Shown in pieces: positions 17,075-25,485 of a DNA stretch of 64,000 nt; position 1 is the first letter of the stretch; the number at the start of each line of letters is the position of its first letter. A program made the translations under genes and the position numbers. Origin of the DNA: an uncultured Bacillota bacterium (GTDB taxonomy: Bacteria > Bacillota_I > Bacilli_A > RFN20 > CAG-826); assembly GCA_937876465.1 (NCBI GenBank), contig CALEHV010000002.1, forward strand, positions 13,368 through 77,367, given 5' to 3'. Under the pieces are notes generated by a model. That model did not search any database. It saw only the letters and a list, made by a program, of their open reading frames with translations, and was not told where the DNA came from.

Positions 17075-19123
17075 TTATAACTTCATTGCAACGTCCCAGG
17101 CGCCCCAGATAACTGTTCTGAGATTTCCTACACCATTACAATCACCAACTAATTTAACACCTTTAGTTGTAACAGGTGTTGGGACATAGCCAACAGATAA
17201 GATAACTGAATCAGCTTTGATTTCGAATTCTTTGCCATCTTTATCTTTAGCAACGACTCCATTATCAGTAATCTTTGAAACACCAGTATTTAAGTGTGTT
17301 TCTACTTTATTCAATGCAAAGAAATCTCTTAAATATGATGAGTTTGCTAAGCAAACACCCTTAACTGCAATTAAATCGTTTTTCATTTCAACAATGATTG
17401 GTTTTTTGCCCTTAAGGAATAAATCATATGCGATTTCACAGCCAGTTAAACCACCGCCAACAACTACAACAGTATTACCAACTTCTTTTTTGCCAAGTAA
17501 GTAGTCGCAAGCTTCTATACCTTTATCGAATCCTTCGATTGGTAACTTACGTGCTTTAGCACCAGTACAAACAACAACTTCATCAGCATTTAAAGATTTT
17601 GGATCATTTACTTCTGTATTTAATTTAACTTCGATAGGAAGTCTTTCGATCTCGCGTTTGTACCAGGAAATAAGTTCACGATCTTTTTCTTTAAATGAAG
17701 GCGCAGCAGCGGCAATAAATACACCACCTAATTCGTTGCCTTTCTCATAAATGGTCACTTTGTGACCACGCATAGCGGCAACACGAGCTACTTCCATACC
17801 ACCAATACCACCGCCAATAACAGCAATCTTCTTCATCTTTTTGGCTGGTTTTAAATAGTATTTCTTAGATTGCATTGTTTCAGGATTGATAGCACATCTA
17901 GCCATATGAATAGCGTCACCTAAATCTTGATCATTTCCAACACCTTCATAGTGGCAAAGGTTGAAGCAACCATTATGGCAACAAATACATGGGCGAATAT
18001 CTTCTTCTTTATCTGCTTTAAGTTTCTCAACCCAAGCTGAATCTGCTAGGAATTGACGAGCAACACCCATACCATCAATTTTGCCTTCTGCAATTGCTTT
18101 AGCAGCGACATCTGGAGTCATACGTCCTGCACAAACGACAGGAATATCAACAAATTTCTTAATATGTTCTACTTCAGCTAAATTACAGTTTGTTGGCATG
18201 TATCCTGGTGGATGAGCCCAATACCAAGCGTCATATGTTCCATTATCACAGTTAAGCATGTCATAGCCTGCATCTTGCAAGTATTTTGCTGCCCACTCTG
18301 ATTCTTCCATATCACGGCCAACTTCAACATATTTTTCTCCTGGTAAAGCGCCTTGTCTAAAACCTTTGGTTTTACTTTCTACAGAATAACGTAAGGTAAC
18401 AGGATAGTCTTCACCACAAACTTCTTTAATAGCTTTAACAATTTCAACAGGGAATCTATATCTATTTTCTCTAGAACCACCATATTCATCTGTTCGATGA
18501 TTTGTATATTTCATTGTAAATTGATCAAGTAAATAACCTTCGTGAACAGCATGAATTTCAACGCCATCAACACCGGCATCTTTACATAATTTAGCAGTTT
18601 TAGCAAAAGCGTTAATCATTTGTTTAATTTGTTTAATTGTTAATGCTTTTGAAGGTTTCTTATCTGACCAACGATTAGGTAATTCTGATGGAGCAGCAGT
18701 CAAATAGTCAACGTTTAAAATTGGTTTTAATAAAACATTCATAAATTTGCTTGTTCCAGTTTTTTCCATCAATGAATTGACAGCAAAAGAACGACCGAAT
18801 CCAGCTGTTAATTGAACAAACATTTTACTATCAGTTTTGTGGAATTCTTCCATAAAAACTTTTAGTTTTTTAAACATTCCTTTGTTTGTATAAAGCCAAC
18901 GTCCAAGCATCGGATCTCTAATTGGAGCAATACCAGGAAGAACTAATCCGACTCCGTTTTTTGCTTTATCAAGCAAAAACTTTGCTGCTTCCTTATCAAA
19001 GTGACATGGTTCCATCCAACCGAAAATGGATGTTCCGCCCATGGAGGTCATAACAATTCTGTTTTTGATTTCACAGTTTTTAATTTTCCATGGGGTAAAT
19101 AAAGGCTCATAAGCTTTTTTCAT
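17075..19123 (-). CDS. Old yellow enzyme/2,4-dienoyl-CoA reductase-type FMN, 4Fe-4S and FAD oxidoreductase
   Basis: A 682-residue enzyme with two parts. Residues 1-365 form the FMN TIM barrel (EIHAVHEGYLLDQF near 189-202 carries the substrate-binding histidines; VCAGRM and VARQFL close the barrel). A cysteine cluster at about 379-390 plus Cys410 would hold a 4Fe-4S centre. Residues 430-682 are an FAD/NAD(P)H domain with GGGIGG (437-442) and a second dinucleotide motif VVVGGGLTG. This layout matches 2,4-dienoyl-CoA reductase, BaiCD/BaiH and enoate-reductase relatives that reduce C=C bonds anaerobically. The true substrate is unknown. AGGAGA precedes the ATG. It stands alone. Confidence 0.9.
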   Translation of the reverse strand: MKKAYEPLFTPWKIKNCEIKNRIVMTSMGGTSIFGWMEPCHFDKEAAKFLLDKAKNGVGLVLPGIAPIRDPMLGRWLYTNKGMFKKLKVFMEEFHKTDSKMFVQLTAGFGRSFAVNSLMEKTGTSKFMNVLLKPILNVDYLTAAPSELPNRWSDKKPSKALTIKQIKQMINAFAKTAKLCKDAGVDGVEIHAVHEGYLLDQFTMKYTNHRTDEYGGSRENRYRFPVEIVKAIKEVCGEDYPVTLRYSVESKTKGFRQGALPGEKYVEVGRDMEESEWAAKYLQDAGYDMLNCDNGTYDAWYWAHPPGYMPTNCNLAEVEHIKKFVDIPVVCAGRMTPDVAAKAIAEGKIDGMGVARQFLADSAWVEKLKADKEEDIRPCICCHNGCFNLCHYEGVGNDQDLGDAIHMARCAINPETMQSKKYYLKPAKKMKKIAVIGGGIGGMEVARVAAMRGHKVTIYEKGNELGGVFIAAAAPSFKEKDRELISWYKREIERLPIEVKLNTEVNDPKSLNADEVVVCTGAKARKLPIEGFDKGIEACDYLLGKKEVGNTVVVVGGGLTGCEIAYDLFLKGKKPIIVEMKNDLIAVKGVCLANSSYLRDFFALNKVETHLNTGVSKITDNGVVAKDKDGKEFEIKADSVILSVGYVPTPVTTKGVKLVGDCNGVGNLRTVIWGAWDVAMKL

Positions 19124-19228
19124 ATTTATCTCCTATATGGTTAATTTAATTTTATCAAATTAAGTCAAAATTCTCTATTAAAATGATTTATGAGGTAAGC
19201 ACTTACAATTCTTTTATGTCTAATTATG

Positions 19229-19257
19229 TTGAAAACAAAATTACATTTCGATATACT
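19229..19257 (+). promoter_or_regulatory. Near-consensus promoter for a leaderless membrane protein gene
   Basis: TTGAAA (19229-19234), 17 bases, and TATACT (19252-19257) lie 8 bases before the ATG at 19266. A small palindrome (GTAAG-CA-CTTAC, 19195-19206) sits upstream and may be an operator for this or the divergent gene. Confidence 0.65.
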
Positions 19258-19265
19258 CTTGCAGT

Positions 19266-19775
19266 ATGAAATACAAATTTAGTTGGGGCGCATTTATCTA
19301 TACAATCATATGTAACATTCCTGTTGTATTCTTTTTGTGTATCACTTCAACTATAGTTGCCTTAACAGAATTTGAAGGTGGCAACATGATTATTAAGTTT
19401 TCTGAATGGGGATGGATTGGATTTGCTGTTAACTATGCACTTTCATTTGTCTTAGCTATGGTAGTTGGAAACTTCGTACCTTTGGTAAAGATAGGCCGCT
19501 GGTTTACAGGTTTATTCAATATTGATCACACAACTTACACAGGAAACGTTCCATATAGATTGCTCTCAACATTGATTATTACTCTTGTATATTACATAGT
19601 AATTACTCCATCTTGTACAATCTTAAATATCCTTGTATTCAGTGTTCCTGTTGATAGAGCATTGCTTGCAATGGGAATTAGTGCACCAATTATGATTCTA
19701 GTCGGTTTCACTTCATCTCTTATTAGTGATATCTTTGCATTCAAAGTTGGTCACGCAATTGATCCAAATTTATAA
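19266..19775 (+). CDS. Small membrane protein, DUF2798-like
   Basis: A 169-residue protein with four clear hydrophobic segments arranged as two similar halves, each a pair of helices. This resembles DUF2798-type proteins, but the match is by appearance only. No transport or catalytic motif is seen. The gene is monocistronic with its own promoter and terminator, and the very short leader predicts leaderless translation. Confidence 0.75.
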   Translation: MKYKFSWGAFIYTIICNIPVVFFLCITSTIVALTEFEGGNMIIKFSEWGWIGFAVNYALSFVLAMVVGNFVPLVKIGRWFTGLFNIDHTTYTGNVPYRLLSTLIITLVYYIVITPSCTILNILVFSVPVDRALLAMGISAPIMILVGFTSSLISDIFAFKVGHAIDPNL

Positions 19776-19779
19776 CATA

Positions 19780-19817
19780 AAAACGAGCTTATGAATATTC
19801 AAGAGCTCGTTTTTTTA
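19780..19817. terminator. Bidirectional terminator
   Basis: AAAACGAGCT (19780-19789) pairs with AGCTCGTTTT (19804-19813) with a 14-base loop, between the DUF2798-like gene and the convergent lipid kinase gene, whose stop codon overlaps the T-run. Confidence 0.85.
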
Positions 19818-20660
19818 TTTCTTAGTTACTCGATATTCACTTATGCCATGAATAGCTTCACCATCAATTTGAATATCGGTTGGTTTAGAATATTTAACAG
19901 TAATTTCTTTTCCTTCTAAAACTGTAACATGTTTTTTATTTAATATATGTTTTCCGTCAAATACTTTTGAAAAAGCAAATAACATACTTAACCTGCAAAA
20001 ATTGTGCCAAACAACAAGCGAAATAGTAGCACTGTTTCTATCTTGACTTGGAGCTTGTTTCATTGCTCCACAATAATATTTACCGTTCATTGAAGAACTC
20101 ATAAATACATTTTTAAAATTGTATTCTTTACCATCAACATTGATAACCGCATTGACTTTTTTATATTTGAATAAAAGTAATCTAGCAGCAAGACTTTTAT
20201 AGTTAATTTTCTTTTTGCCTTTGGCTTTTAATTTACTCGATTCAACGCAAATCATTCCATCAATACCAAAGCCAACGCCGTTAAGAAATTTTTGATTTTC
20301 ACCATTAATGGTGACGACAGGTAAGTTTTTCAAATGCTGCGTGATTTCAGTATATTCTTCTTTAAGTTCGTTAAGGTCACGTAAAAAATCATTTCCATTG
20401 CCCGCTTTATTGACAAAAACTCTGTTTTGCAAAGCATCAAAATCGAGTTTGTTAGCAATATGATTTAATGTTCCATCACCGCCAGAAACAACAATGTCAT
20501 CTTCTTTTTTAAGGTTATTTTTAAAATTTTCAAATTCGCGATCATTTGTTTGATCGACAAACATGATATCTTCTTCTGGTTCAACTTCTCTCAGACTTCT
20601 TGCAAGCTTATCAATTGGCACACAATTAGCAGAAAGTGGGTTAAAGAGTACATATCTCAT
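19815..20660 (-). CDS. Diacylglycerol kinase-family lipid kinase (YegS/DgkB-like)
   Basis: A 281-residue cytoplasmic or membrane-associated kinase that phosphorylates a lipid such as diacylglycerol. The catalytic signature VSGGDGTLNHIAN lies near residue 58, followed by the nucleotide-binding AGNGNDFLRDL and LNGVGFGIDG. The length is typical. AGGAGA precedes the ATG, 24 bases after the cysE stop, so it is probably the last gene of a cysK-cysE-kinase operon that ends at the terminator at 19780-19817. The link between cysteine synthesis and lipid phosphorylation is not obvious. Confidence 0.9.
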   Translation of the reverse strand: MRYVLFNPLSANCVPIDKLARSLREVEPEEDIMFVDQTNDREFENFKNNLKKEDDIVVSGGDGTLNHIANKLDFDALQNRVFVNKAGNGNDFLRDLNELKEEYTEITQHLKNLPVVTINGENQKFLNGVGFGIDGMICVESSKLKAKGKKKINYKSLAARLLLFKYKKVNAVINVDGKEYNFKNVFMSSSMNGKYYCGAMKQAPSQDRNSATISLVVWHNFCRLSMLFAFSKVFDGKHILNKKHVTVLEGKEITVKYSKPTDIQIDGEAIHGISEYRVTKK

Positions 20661-20684
20661 TTGAATTCTCCTGTAATTTGAAAT

Positions 20685-21389
20685 TTATTTTTTAATAACA
20701 ATTAGTTCCGGCTTTTGTATTACAACTTTTGTATTATCTGGAACGGATTCTAACAAGAAAACGTTTGAACCAATAACAACATTATTTCCAATTATAACTT
20801 CGCCACCCAAAATAGATGCATTAGCATAAATCGTTACATTATTACCAATTGTCGGGTGTCTTTTAACACCTTTAATGGCTCGGCCTTTCTTTAAAGAAAG
20901 CGCTCCTAAAGTTACACCTTGATAAATTTTACATTTATTGCCAATAACTGTTGTTTCGCCAATAACGATACCTGTTCCATGATCAATAAAGAAAGGATGA
21001 CCGATTGATGCAGCTGGGTGAATATCGATTCCTGTTAAGAAATGAGCATGTTCTGAGAGAATACGTGCTTCAAATCTTAAATTAAGTTCTGCAAGTATAT
21101 GAGCAATACGATAATAAACAATTGCTTTAAAACCTGGATAACAAGCAATAATTTCTTCAATACTATCGCTTGCAGGATCACTTTCTAAAAAGAAATTTAA
21201 ATCATCTTCTAAATATAAAATGACTTTTTCAAGTTTCTTAAAGAAAATTTCTGCATTTTTTTCATCTTGTGAAATATTTTCCAAAAATAATCTCTTTGCT
21301 TTTTTAATATCTTCTTTGCAAAAGATAATTCTTTCGACTTCGTTCTCAAAAGAAAGAATGTCAATTTTATTTATAGAATTTTCTACCAT
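20685..21389 (-). CDS. cysE: Serine O-acetyltransferase
   Basis: A 234-residue cytoplasmic enzyme that makes O-acetyl-L-serine from serine and acetyl-CoA for cysteine synthesis. The N-terminal half is helical and the C-terminal half is a left-handed beta helix of hexapeptide repeats. Family motifs are DIHPAASIGHPFFIDHGTGI (catalytic histidines), GETTVIG and VKRHPTIGNNVTIYANASILGG. The ATG at 21389 has AAAGGAGATC upstream and overlaps the end of cysK by 7 bases, so CysE and CysK are translationally coupled, matching the cysteine synthase complex they form in other bacteria. Confidence 0.94.
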   Translation of the reverse strand: MVENSINKIDILSFENEVERIIFCKEDIKKAKRLFLENISQDEKNAEIFFKKLEKVILYLEDDLNFFLESDPASDSIEEIIACYPGFKAIVYYRIAHILAELNLRFEARILSEHAHFLTGIDIHPAASIGHPFFIDHGTGIVIGETTVIGNKCKIYQGVTLGALSLKKGRAIKGVKRHPTIGNNVTIYANASILGGEVIIGNNVVIGSNVFLLESVPDNTKVVIQKPELIVIKK

Positions 21390-22261
21390 GTGTATCGATC
21401 TCCTTTGTCAGGGAATATAACGACTATATTCTTATTTTTCAAATTATTATTTTTAATAAATTCAATTGCTCCAAGTAATGCAGCACCTGAAGAAATTCCG
21501 ACATCTAAGTTTTCGATATTTCTTATTTTCCTTGCGGTTTCTATGCTTTTCTCACCTGAGACATCAACTATTGAGTCAATATAAACTTTGTTTAATATTG
21601 AAGGAACAAAATCTGGTCCTATACCTTGTATTAGATGAGGCGAACTCTTTCCTTTTGTTAAAAGAGGACTTTCTAAAGGTTCAACTCCAACAACTTTCGC
21701 ATTACTAGTTTCCTTTATAAACTTTCCGATGCCTGTAATTGTACCGCCCGTACCTATGCCAGCAATAATATAATGCACATTTGGACATTCTTTAAGTATT
21801 TCTGGACCTGTGCTTAGATAATGTGCTTTTACGTTACTTGGATTGTTAAATTGATCAAACAAGATTGCGTTTGGAGTTTTTTGTACTGCCTCACTTGCAA
21901 GTTTTTCACATAAAAGCATTCCTCCGTCAACTAAGACAAGTTCTGCACCTAGAGAAGATATCTTTTCTCGTCTTTCTTTTGACATAGAGGAAGGCATATA
22001 TATTATGGTTTTGTAGCCAAAGAATTTTCCAAAATATGCTAAAGCTATTCCGGTATTTCCGGATGTCGCTTCAATAATGATTGTATTTTCATTTAATTTA
22101 CCAGCTTCTTTCAAATCAATTAGCATTTGATAAACTGCTCTATCTTTGATAGAACCACTTGGATTGGAGTTTTCTAATTTGGCAAAAAGACATACGTCTA
22201 GTGCGTACTCCTTTTCTAAATTGCTTAATCTAATTAACTTTGTATTACCTGGTTTGTTCAT
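21383..22261 (-). CDS. cysK: Cysteine synthase A (O-acetylserine sulfhydrylase)
   Basis: A 292-residue PLP enzyme that makes cysteine from O-acetylserine and sulfide. The PLP lysine lies in NPSGSIKDRA, the substrate loop in EATSGNTG, the phosphate-binding loop in GIGTGGTITG, and the C-terminal FPDKGDRY is typical. The ATG at 22261 is chosen because the family N-terminus starts there; the open frame extends to 22303 without a ribosome-binding site. A palindrome (22265-22281) lies directly upstream. First gene of the cysK-cysE-kinase operon. Confidence 0.93.
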   Translation of the reverse strand: MNKPGNTKLIRLSNLEKEYALDVCLFAKLENSNPSGSIKDRAVYQMLIDLKEAGKLNENTIIIEATSGNTGIALAYFGKFFGYKTIIYMPSSMSKERREKISSLGAELVLVDGGMLLCEKLASEAVQKTPNAILFDQFNNPSNVKAHYLSTGPEILKECPNVHYIIAGIGTGGTITGIGKFIKETSNAKVVGVEPLESPLLTKGKSSPHLIQGIGPDFVPSILNKVYIDSIVDVSGEKSIETARKIRNIENLDVGISSGAALLGAIEFIKNNNLKNKNIVVIFPDKGDRYTW

Positions 22262-22264
22262 AAA

Positions 22265-22281
22265 ATACACAAAAAGTGTAT
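22265..22281. promoter_or_regulatory. Palindrome at the cysK start, candidate operator
   Basis: ATACAC (22265-22270) and GTGTAT (22276-22281) flank five A residues directly upstream of the cysK ATG. It overlaps the -10 region and could be a repressor site for cysteine control. It does not match a site I know. Confidence 0.4.
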
Positions 22282-22313
22282 ATACAAATGCATACATGCG
22301 CAAGTGTTTCGAT

Positions 22314-22333
22314 AAAAAATCTCATTCATGAGA
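22314..22333 (-). terminator. Terminator of the TrpB-HTH gene
   Basis: On the minus strand TCTCAT pairs with ATGAGA (22320-22333, 2-base spacer) and a T-run follows, 8 bases after the stop. Confidence 0.7.
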
Positions 22334-22340
22334 CATTTTG

Positions 22341-23756
22341 TTAAAAATTAAACTTCTCTGGATAATGTTCAAGCATATAATCAACATCCTTGTCGCCTCT
22401 TCCAGAAAGAGTGACAAGAATACTGCCAGATTTGTGAGAACGAGCATATTTAATTGCATAGGCAATTGCATGTGAACTTTCGAGAGCAGGAATAATTCCT
22501 TCTAATTTCGATAAAAGAACAAAAGCTTCGATTGCTTCATCGTCGTCTATTGCAGCATATTCTACTCTACCTAGTTCATGTAAAAATGCATGCTCAGGGC
22601 CAACACCTGGATAATCAAGACCGCTAGCAATTGAATAAGCAGGCGCTATTTTTCCTTTAGAATCCAAAATAACCTTTGATTTATAACCATGGATAACTGA
22701 ATCCTCACCAACATTAATTGAAGCAGCATTTTTTCCAATTTCTTTTCCGTTTCCTAATGGTTCAATTCCAACCAATTTAACAGGATCAGCTAAAAAAGCC
22801 TCAAATGTGCCAATTGAATTACTTCCACCGCCAACACAAGCGCACACAACATCAGGAAGTTCTCCGGTTCTTTCCAAAAATTGTTCTCTAGCTTCTTTTC
22901 CAATTATTTCTTGGAAGTCTCTAACAATTAATGGAAAAGGGTGTGGGCCAACTACACTTCCCATGCAATAAAAGGCTGTTTGATATTCTTTTTCATAAGC
23001 AGCAAAAGCATTATCAACGGCATCTTTTAATGTTCCTTGTCCTTTTGTAACAGGAACAACTTTTGCGCCTAATAGTTTCATTTTTGCAACGTTTTGCGAT
23101 TGCTTATCAACATCAACAATTCCCATATGGATTTCACATTCTAAACCGAAGAAAGCGGCGGCTGTTGCAACTGCTACACCGTGGCTTCCTGCACCTGTCT
23201 CAGCTATTAATTTCTTTTTGCCTAAATATTTGGCTAAAAGTGCTTCACCCATACAATGATTTAATTTATGCGAACCGGTATGATTTAGATCTTCTCTTTT
23301 TAAATAAATTTGAACGTGTCCTAAATAATTTGAAAGTCTTTCACAATGGTATATTGGCGTTGGTCTACCTTGGAAATCGCTGCGAATTCTACGCAATTCA
23401 TCAATAAAACGTGTACTTTTGCAAATAGAAAGATATCCATTGTAGACATCTGCAAAAGCCTTTTTTAACTCAGAATTTTCTATAAAATTTCCACCATAAG
23501 AGCCAAAGAATCCATCATCGTTTGGAAACATCTTATGGTAACGTTGATAATCTATATTTGAATAAACTCGTTCACTATCTGTTTTTCTATTTTTGATTTT
23601 ACGTTGATCGTTTGGTTTTGCTGCTTCATTAGGAATTAAATAAATCTTCCCTTCTTTATATGCACCTTCAATACGTCCCTGTTCACAAAGTAGACGAACG
23701 CGTCTTTCATTTATTCCAAATTTTTTAGCTGCTTCTTTAACTGTAATATATTTCAT
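22341..23756 (-). CDS. Tryptophan synthase beta-like protein with an N-terminal DNA-binding domain
   Basis: A 471-residue protein in two parts. Residues 1-50 (VKEAAKKFGINERRVRLLCE, then GRIEGAYKEGKIYLIP) look like an excisionase/MerR-type winged helix-turn-helix. Residues about 60-471 are a full TrpB, the PLP enzyme that joins indole and serine: PLP lysine K164 in HTGSHKLNH, catalytic Glu186 in AETGAGSHG (the usual Gln is Ser), phosphate loop GGGSN (309-313) and C-terminal LSGRGDKD. No other trp gene is in the window, so indole would come from outside. AAAGG precedes the ATG. It may be a Trp- or indole-sensing regulator as well as an enzyme (inference). Confidence 0.88.
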   Translation of the reverse strand: MKYITVKEAAKKFGINERRVRLLCEQGRIEGAYKEGKIYLIPNEAAKPNDQRKIKNRKTDSERVYSNIDYQRYHKMFPNDDGFFGSYGGNFIENSELKKAFADVYNGYLSICKSTRFIDELRRIRSDFQGRPTPIYHCERLSNYLGHVQIYLKREDLNHTGSHKLNHCMGEALLAKYLGKKKLIAETGAGSHGVAVATAAAFFGLECEIHMGIVDVDKQSQNVAKMKLLGAKVVPVTKGQGTLKDAVDNAFAAYEKEYQTAFYCMGSVVGPHPFPLIVRDFQEIIGKEAREQFLERTGELPDVVCACVGGGSNSIGTFEAFLADPVKLVGIEPLGNGKEIGKNAASINVGEDSVIHGYKSKVILDSKGKIAPAYSIASGLDYPGVGPEHAFLHELGRVEYAAIDDDEAIEAFVLLSKLEGIIPALESSHAIAYAIKYARSHKSGSILVTLSGRGDKDVDYMLEHYPEKFNF

Positions 23757-23813
23757 ACCTATTTACCTTTACCGGTATTATTATCATACCAAATGAAGTT
23801 ATATACAATAGGC

Positions 23814-23837
23814 AAAAAGAAAAGGCGATTTCTCGCC
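23814..23837 (-). terminator. Terminator of tcdA
   Basis: On the minus strand GGCGA and TCGCC (5 bp, loop GAAA) are followed by a T-rich run directly after the tcdA stop. Confidence 0.75.
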
Positions 23838-23838
23838 G

Positions 23839-24543
23839 TTACTTCCTTACAACAAATTCTGTCAGATCTTTTATTACTTCAGAAGCAATTATCAATCCAC
23901 AAGTGCTTGGGACAAAAGCGTTGCTTCCAGGTGCTTTTCTTTCACTAACAATAGGAAGTATAGGCTTTTCTTTAGAATAAACAACTTTAAGATGTTTGAC
24001 GCCTCTAGACTTTAATTCTCTTCTCATTACTTTTGCTAAAGGATCCATTTCCGTCTTATAAATATCAGTAATAACAAATTGAGTTGGATCTATTTTATTT
24101 CCCGCTCCCATTGATGCGATAATCGGTTTGTTTGCTTCTTGAGCTTTTAAAACCAAAGCTATTTTTGCAGAAACTGTGTCTACAGCATCAACAACATAAT
24201 CGTATTGGCTAAAGTCAAAATCATCTTGATTTTCAGGCAAGAAAAAACATTTTTTCGTAATAACTACTGCATCAGGATTTATAGAAAGAATTCTTTCTTT
24301 CATCACTGTAACTTTATCTTTGCCAATAGAGTAGTAAGTAGCAATAATTTGTCTATTTAAATTGGTTTCGCAAATGGTATCGTTATCAACAAGTGTAAAT
24401 TTGCCAATACCAGAACGCGCTAATGCTTCAACAACATAACCACCAACTCCGCCAACTCCAAAAACTGCAACATGAGAATTATTTAATTTCTCAATTGCTT
24501 TTTCACCATAAATCTTTGCTGTTCTTGAAAATTGTTCCTTCAT
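23839..24543 (-). CDS. tcdA: tRNA threonylcarbamoyladenosine dehydratase (TcdA/CsdL)
   Basis: A 234-residue ThiF/E1-like enzyme that cyclises t6A37 in tRNAs to ct6A using ATP. The Rossmann motif is GVGGVGGYVVEALARSGIG (about residues 30-48), the E1-type DNDTICETNLNRQI follows, and VVDAVDTVSAK and GAGNKIDP complete the family pattern. The ATG at 24543 starts 18 bases after the stop of the kinase gene, so the two may be cotranscribed, although a hairpin overlaps the kinase stop. Confidence 0.88.
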   Translation of the reverse strand: MKEQFSRTAKIYGEKAIEKLNNSHVAVFGVGGVGGYVVEALARSGIGKFTLVDNDTICETNLNRQIIATYYSIGKDKVTVMKERILSINPDAVVITKKCFFLPENQDDFDFSQYDYVVDAVDTVSAKIALVLKAQEANKPIIASMGAGNKIDPTQFVITDIYKTEMDPLAKVMRRELKSRGVKHLKVVYSKEKPILPIVSERKAPGSNAFVPSTCGLIIASEVIKDLTEFVVRK

Positions 24544-24561
24544 AAATAAAAAAATGAGAAA

Positions 24562-25377
24562 TTATTTAAAATAATTTCCCTTTCTAATAATTTCTTCAAA
24601 TTTAACACCATAATTGTGTTCTTTATCGTCTCGAGTTGCTTTAATCGAATCAACGACAAAATCACATGCAGCTTCTAATGCTTTTTTGATAGGCCTATTA
24701 TTGGCAATCTCGCCAATTATAACACTTGAGAAAATGTCTCCGGTCCCATGATAAGAAGGATCAACTTTATTTTTCAAAACAAGAAGTTTGTTTTTACCAT
24801 CAAAATAAGCGGCTCCTATTTTATCTTTCTCAACAACACCAGTTAAAATTACATTTTTTGCGCCCAATTTAAATAATCTATTTAAAAGGTTATCAATAAA
24901 TTCAGGAGTTTGTTCTTCTTTGTATTCTTCATTAACTAAGAAACATGCTTCTGTAATATTTGGAATAATGTAATCGGCTTGAGAACACATTTTTCTCATA
25001 CCGTTAACAATATCTTCTCCTAATCCATAATACATTTTTCCATGATCAGCCATTGCAGGATCTACAATAAATAATCCTTCTTTTTTCATCAATTTTTCTT
25101 TACAAGAAAGAATCAAATCAAACTGTCTAGCATCACCAATGTAACCTGTATAGATTCCATCAAAAGATATTTTTTCATTGATCCAGTGATTAACAATTTT
25201 TGGCATTTCTTCAGTTAAATCATGAACTGTAAAGCCGGTAAAACCACCTGTGTGAGTAGACAAAATTGCTGAAGGCAATATAACTGTTTCAACTCCGTAA
25301 GCAGCTAAAACTGGCAACGCAACTGTAAGTGAGCATTGGCCATAACAAGATATATCTTGAACTGATAAGATTTTCAT
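24562..25377 (-). CDS. Pyridoxal/pyridoxamine kinase
   Basis: A 271-residue ribokinase-fold enzyme that phosphorylates B6 vitamers in the cytoplasm. It has the N-terminal VQDISCYGQCS, the substrate loop SAILSTHTGGF, and the anion hole/catalytic base YHGTGDIFSS near residue 220. This pattern fits the PdxK/PdxY group (Firmicute pyridoxamine kinase). The window holds several PLP enzymes (CysK, TrpB) that use its product. It is divergent from gpmI; TAGAAT lies 9 bases before the ATG, so the leader is very short. Confidence 0.88.
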   Translation of the reverse strand: MKILSVQDISCYGQCSLTVALPVLAAYGVETVILPSAILSTHTGGFTGFTVHDLTEEMPKIVNHWINEKISFDGIYTGYIGDARQFDLILSCKEKLMKKEGLFIVDPAMADHGKMYYGLGEDIVNGMRKMCSQADYIIPNITEACFLVNEEYKEEQTPEFIDNLLNRLFKLGAKNVILTGVVEKDKIGAAYFDGKNKLLVLKNKVDPSYHGTGDIFSSVIIGEIANNRPIKKALEAACDFVVDSIKATRDDKEHNYGVKFEEIIRKGNYFK

Positions 25378-25485
25378 ACATTGAATATTCTAACACATCT
25401 ATGAAAAATTGCTTAAATTTTAAGACTTAATTTGTAATTCATTATAATGAATGTATAATTATGTCATTGATAAAGGAGTCATAAA

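Noticed and set aside
15913..19123. A bile-acid 7-dehydroxylation cluster
   Set aside because: Two family-level resemblances without other bai genes are not enough to claim the pathway.
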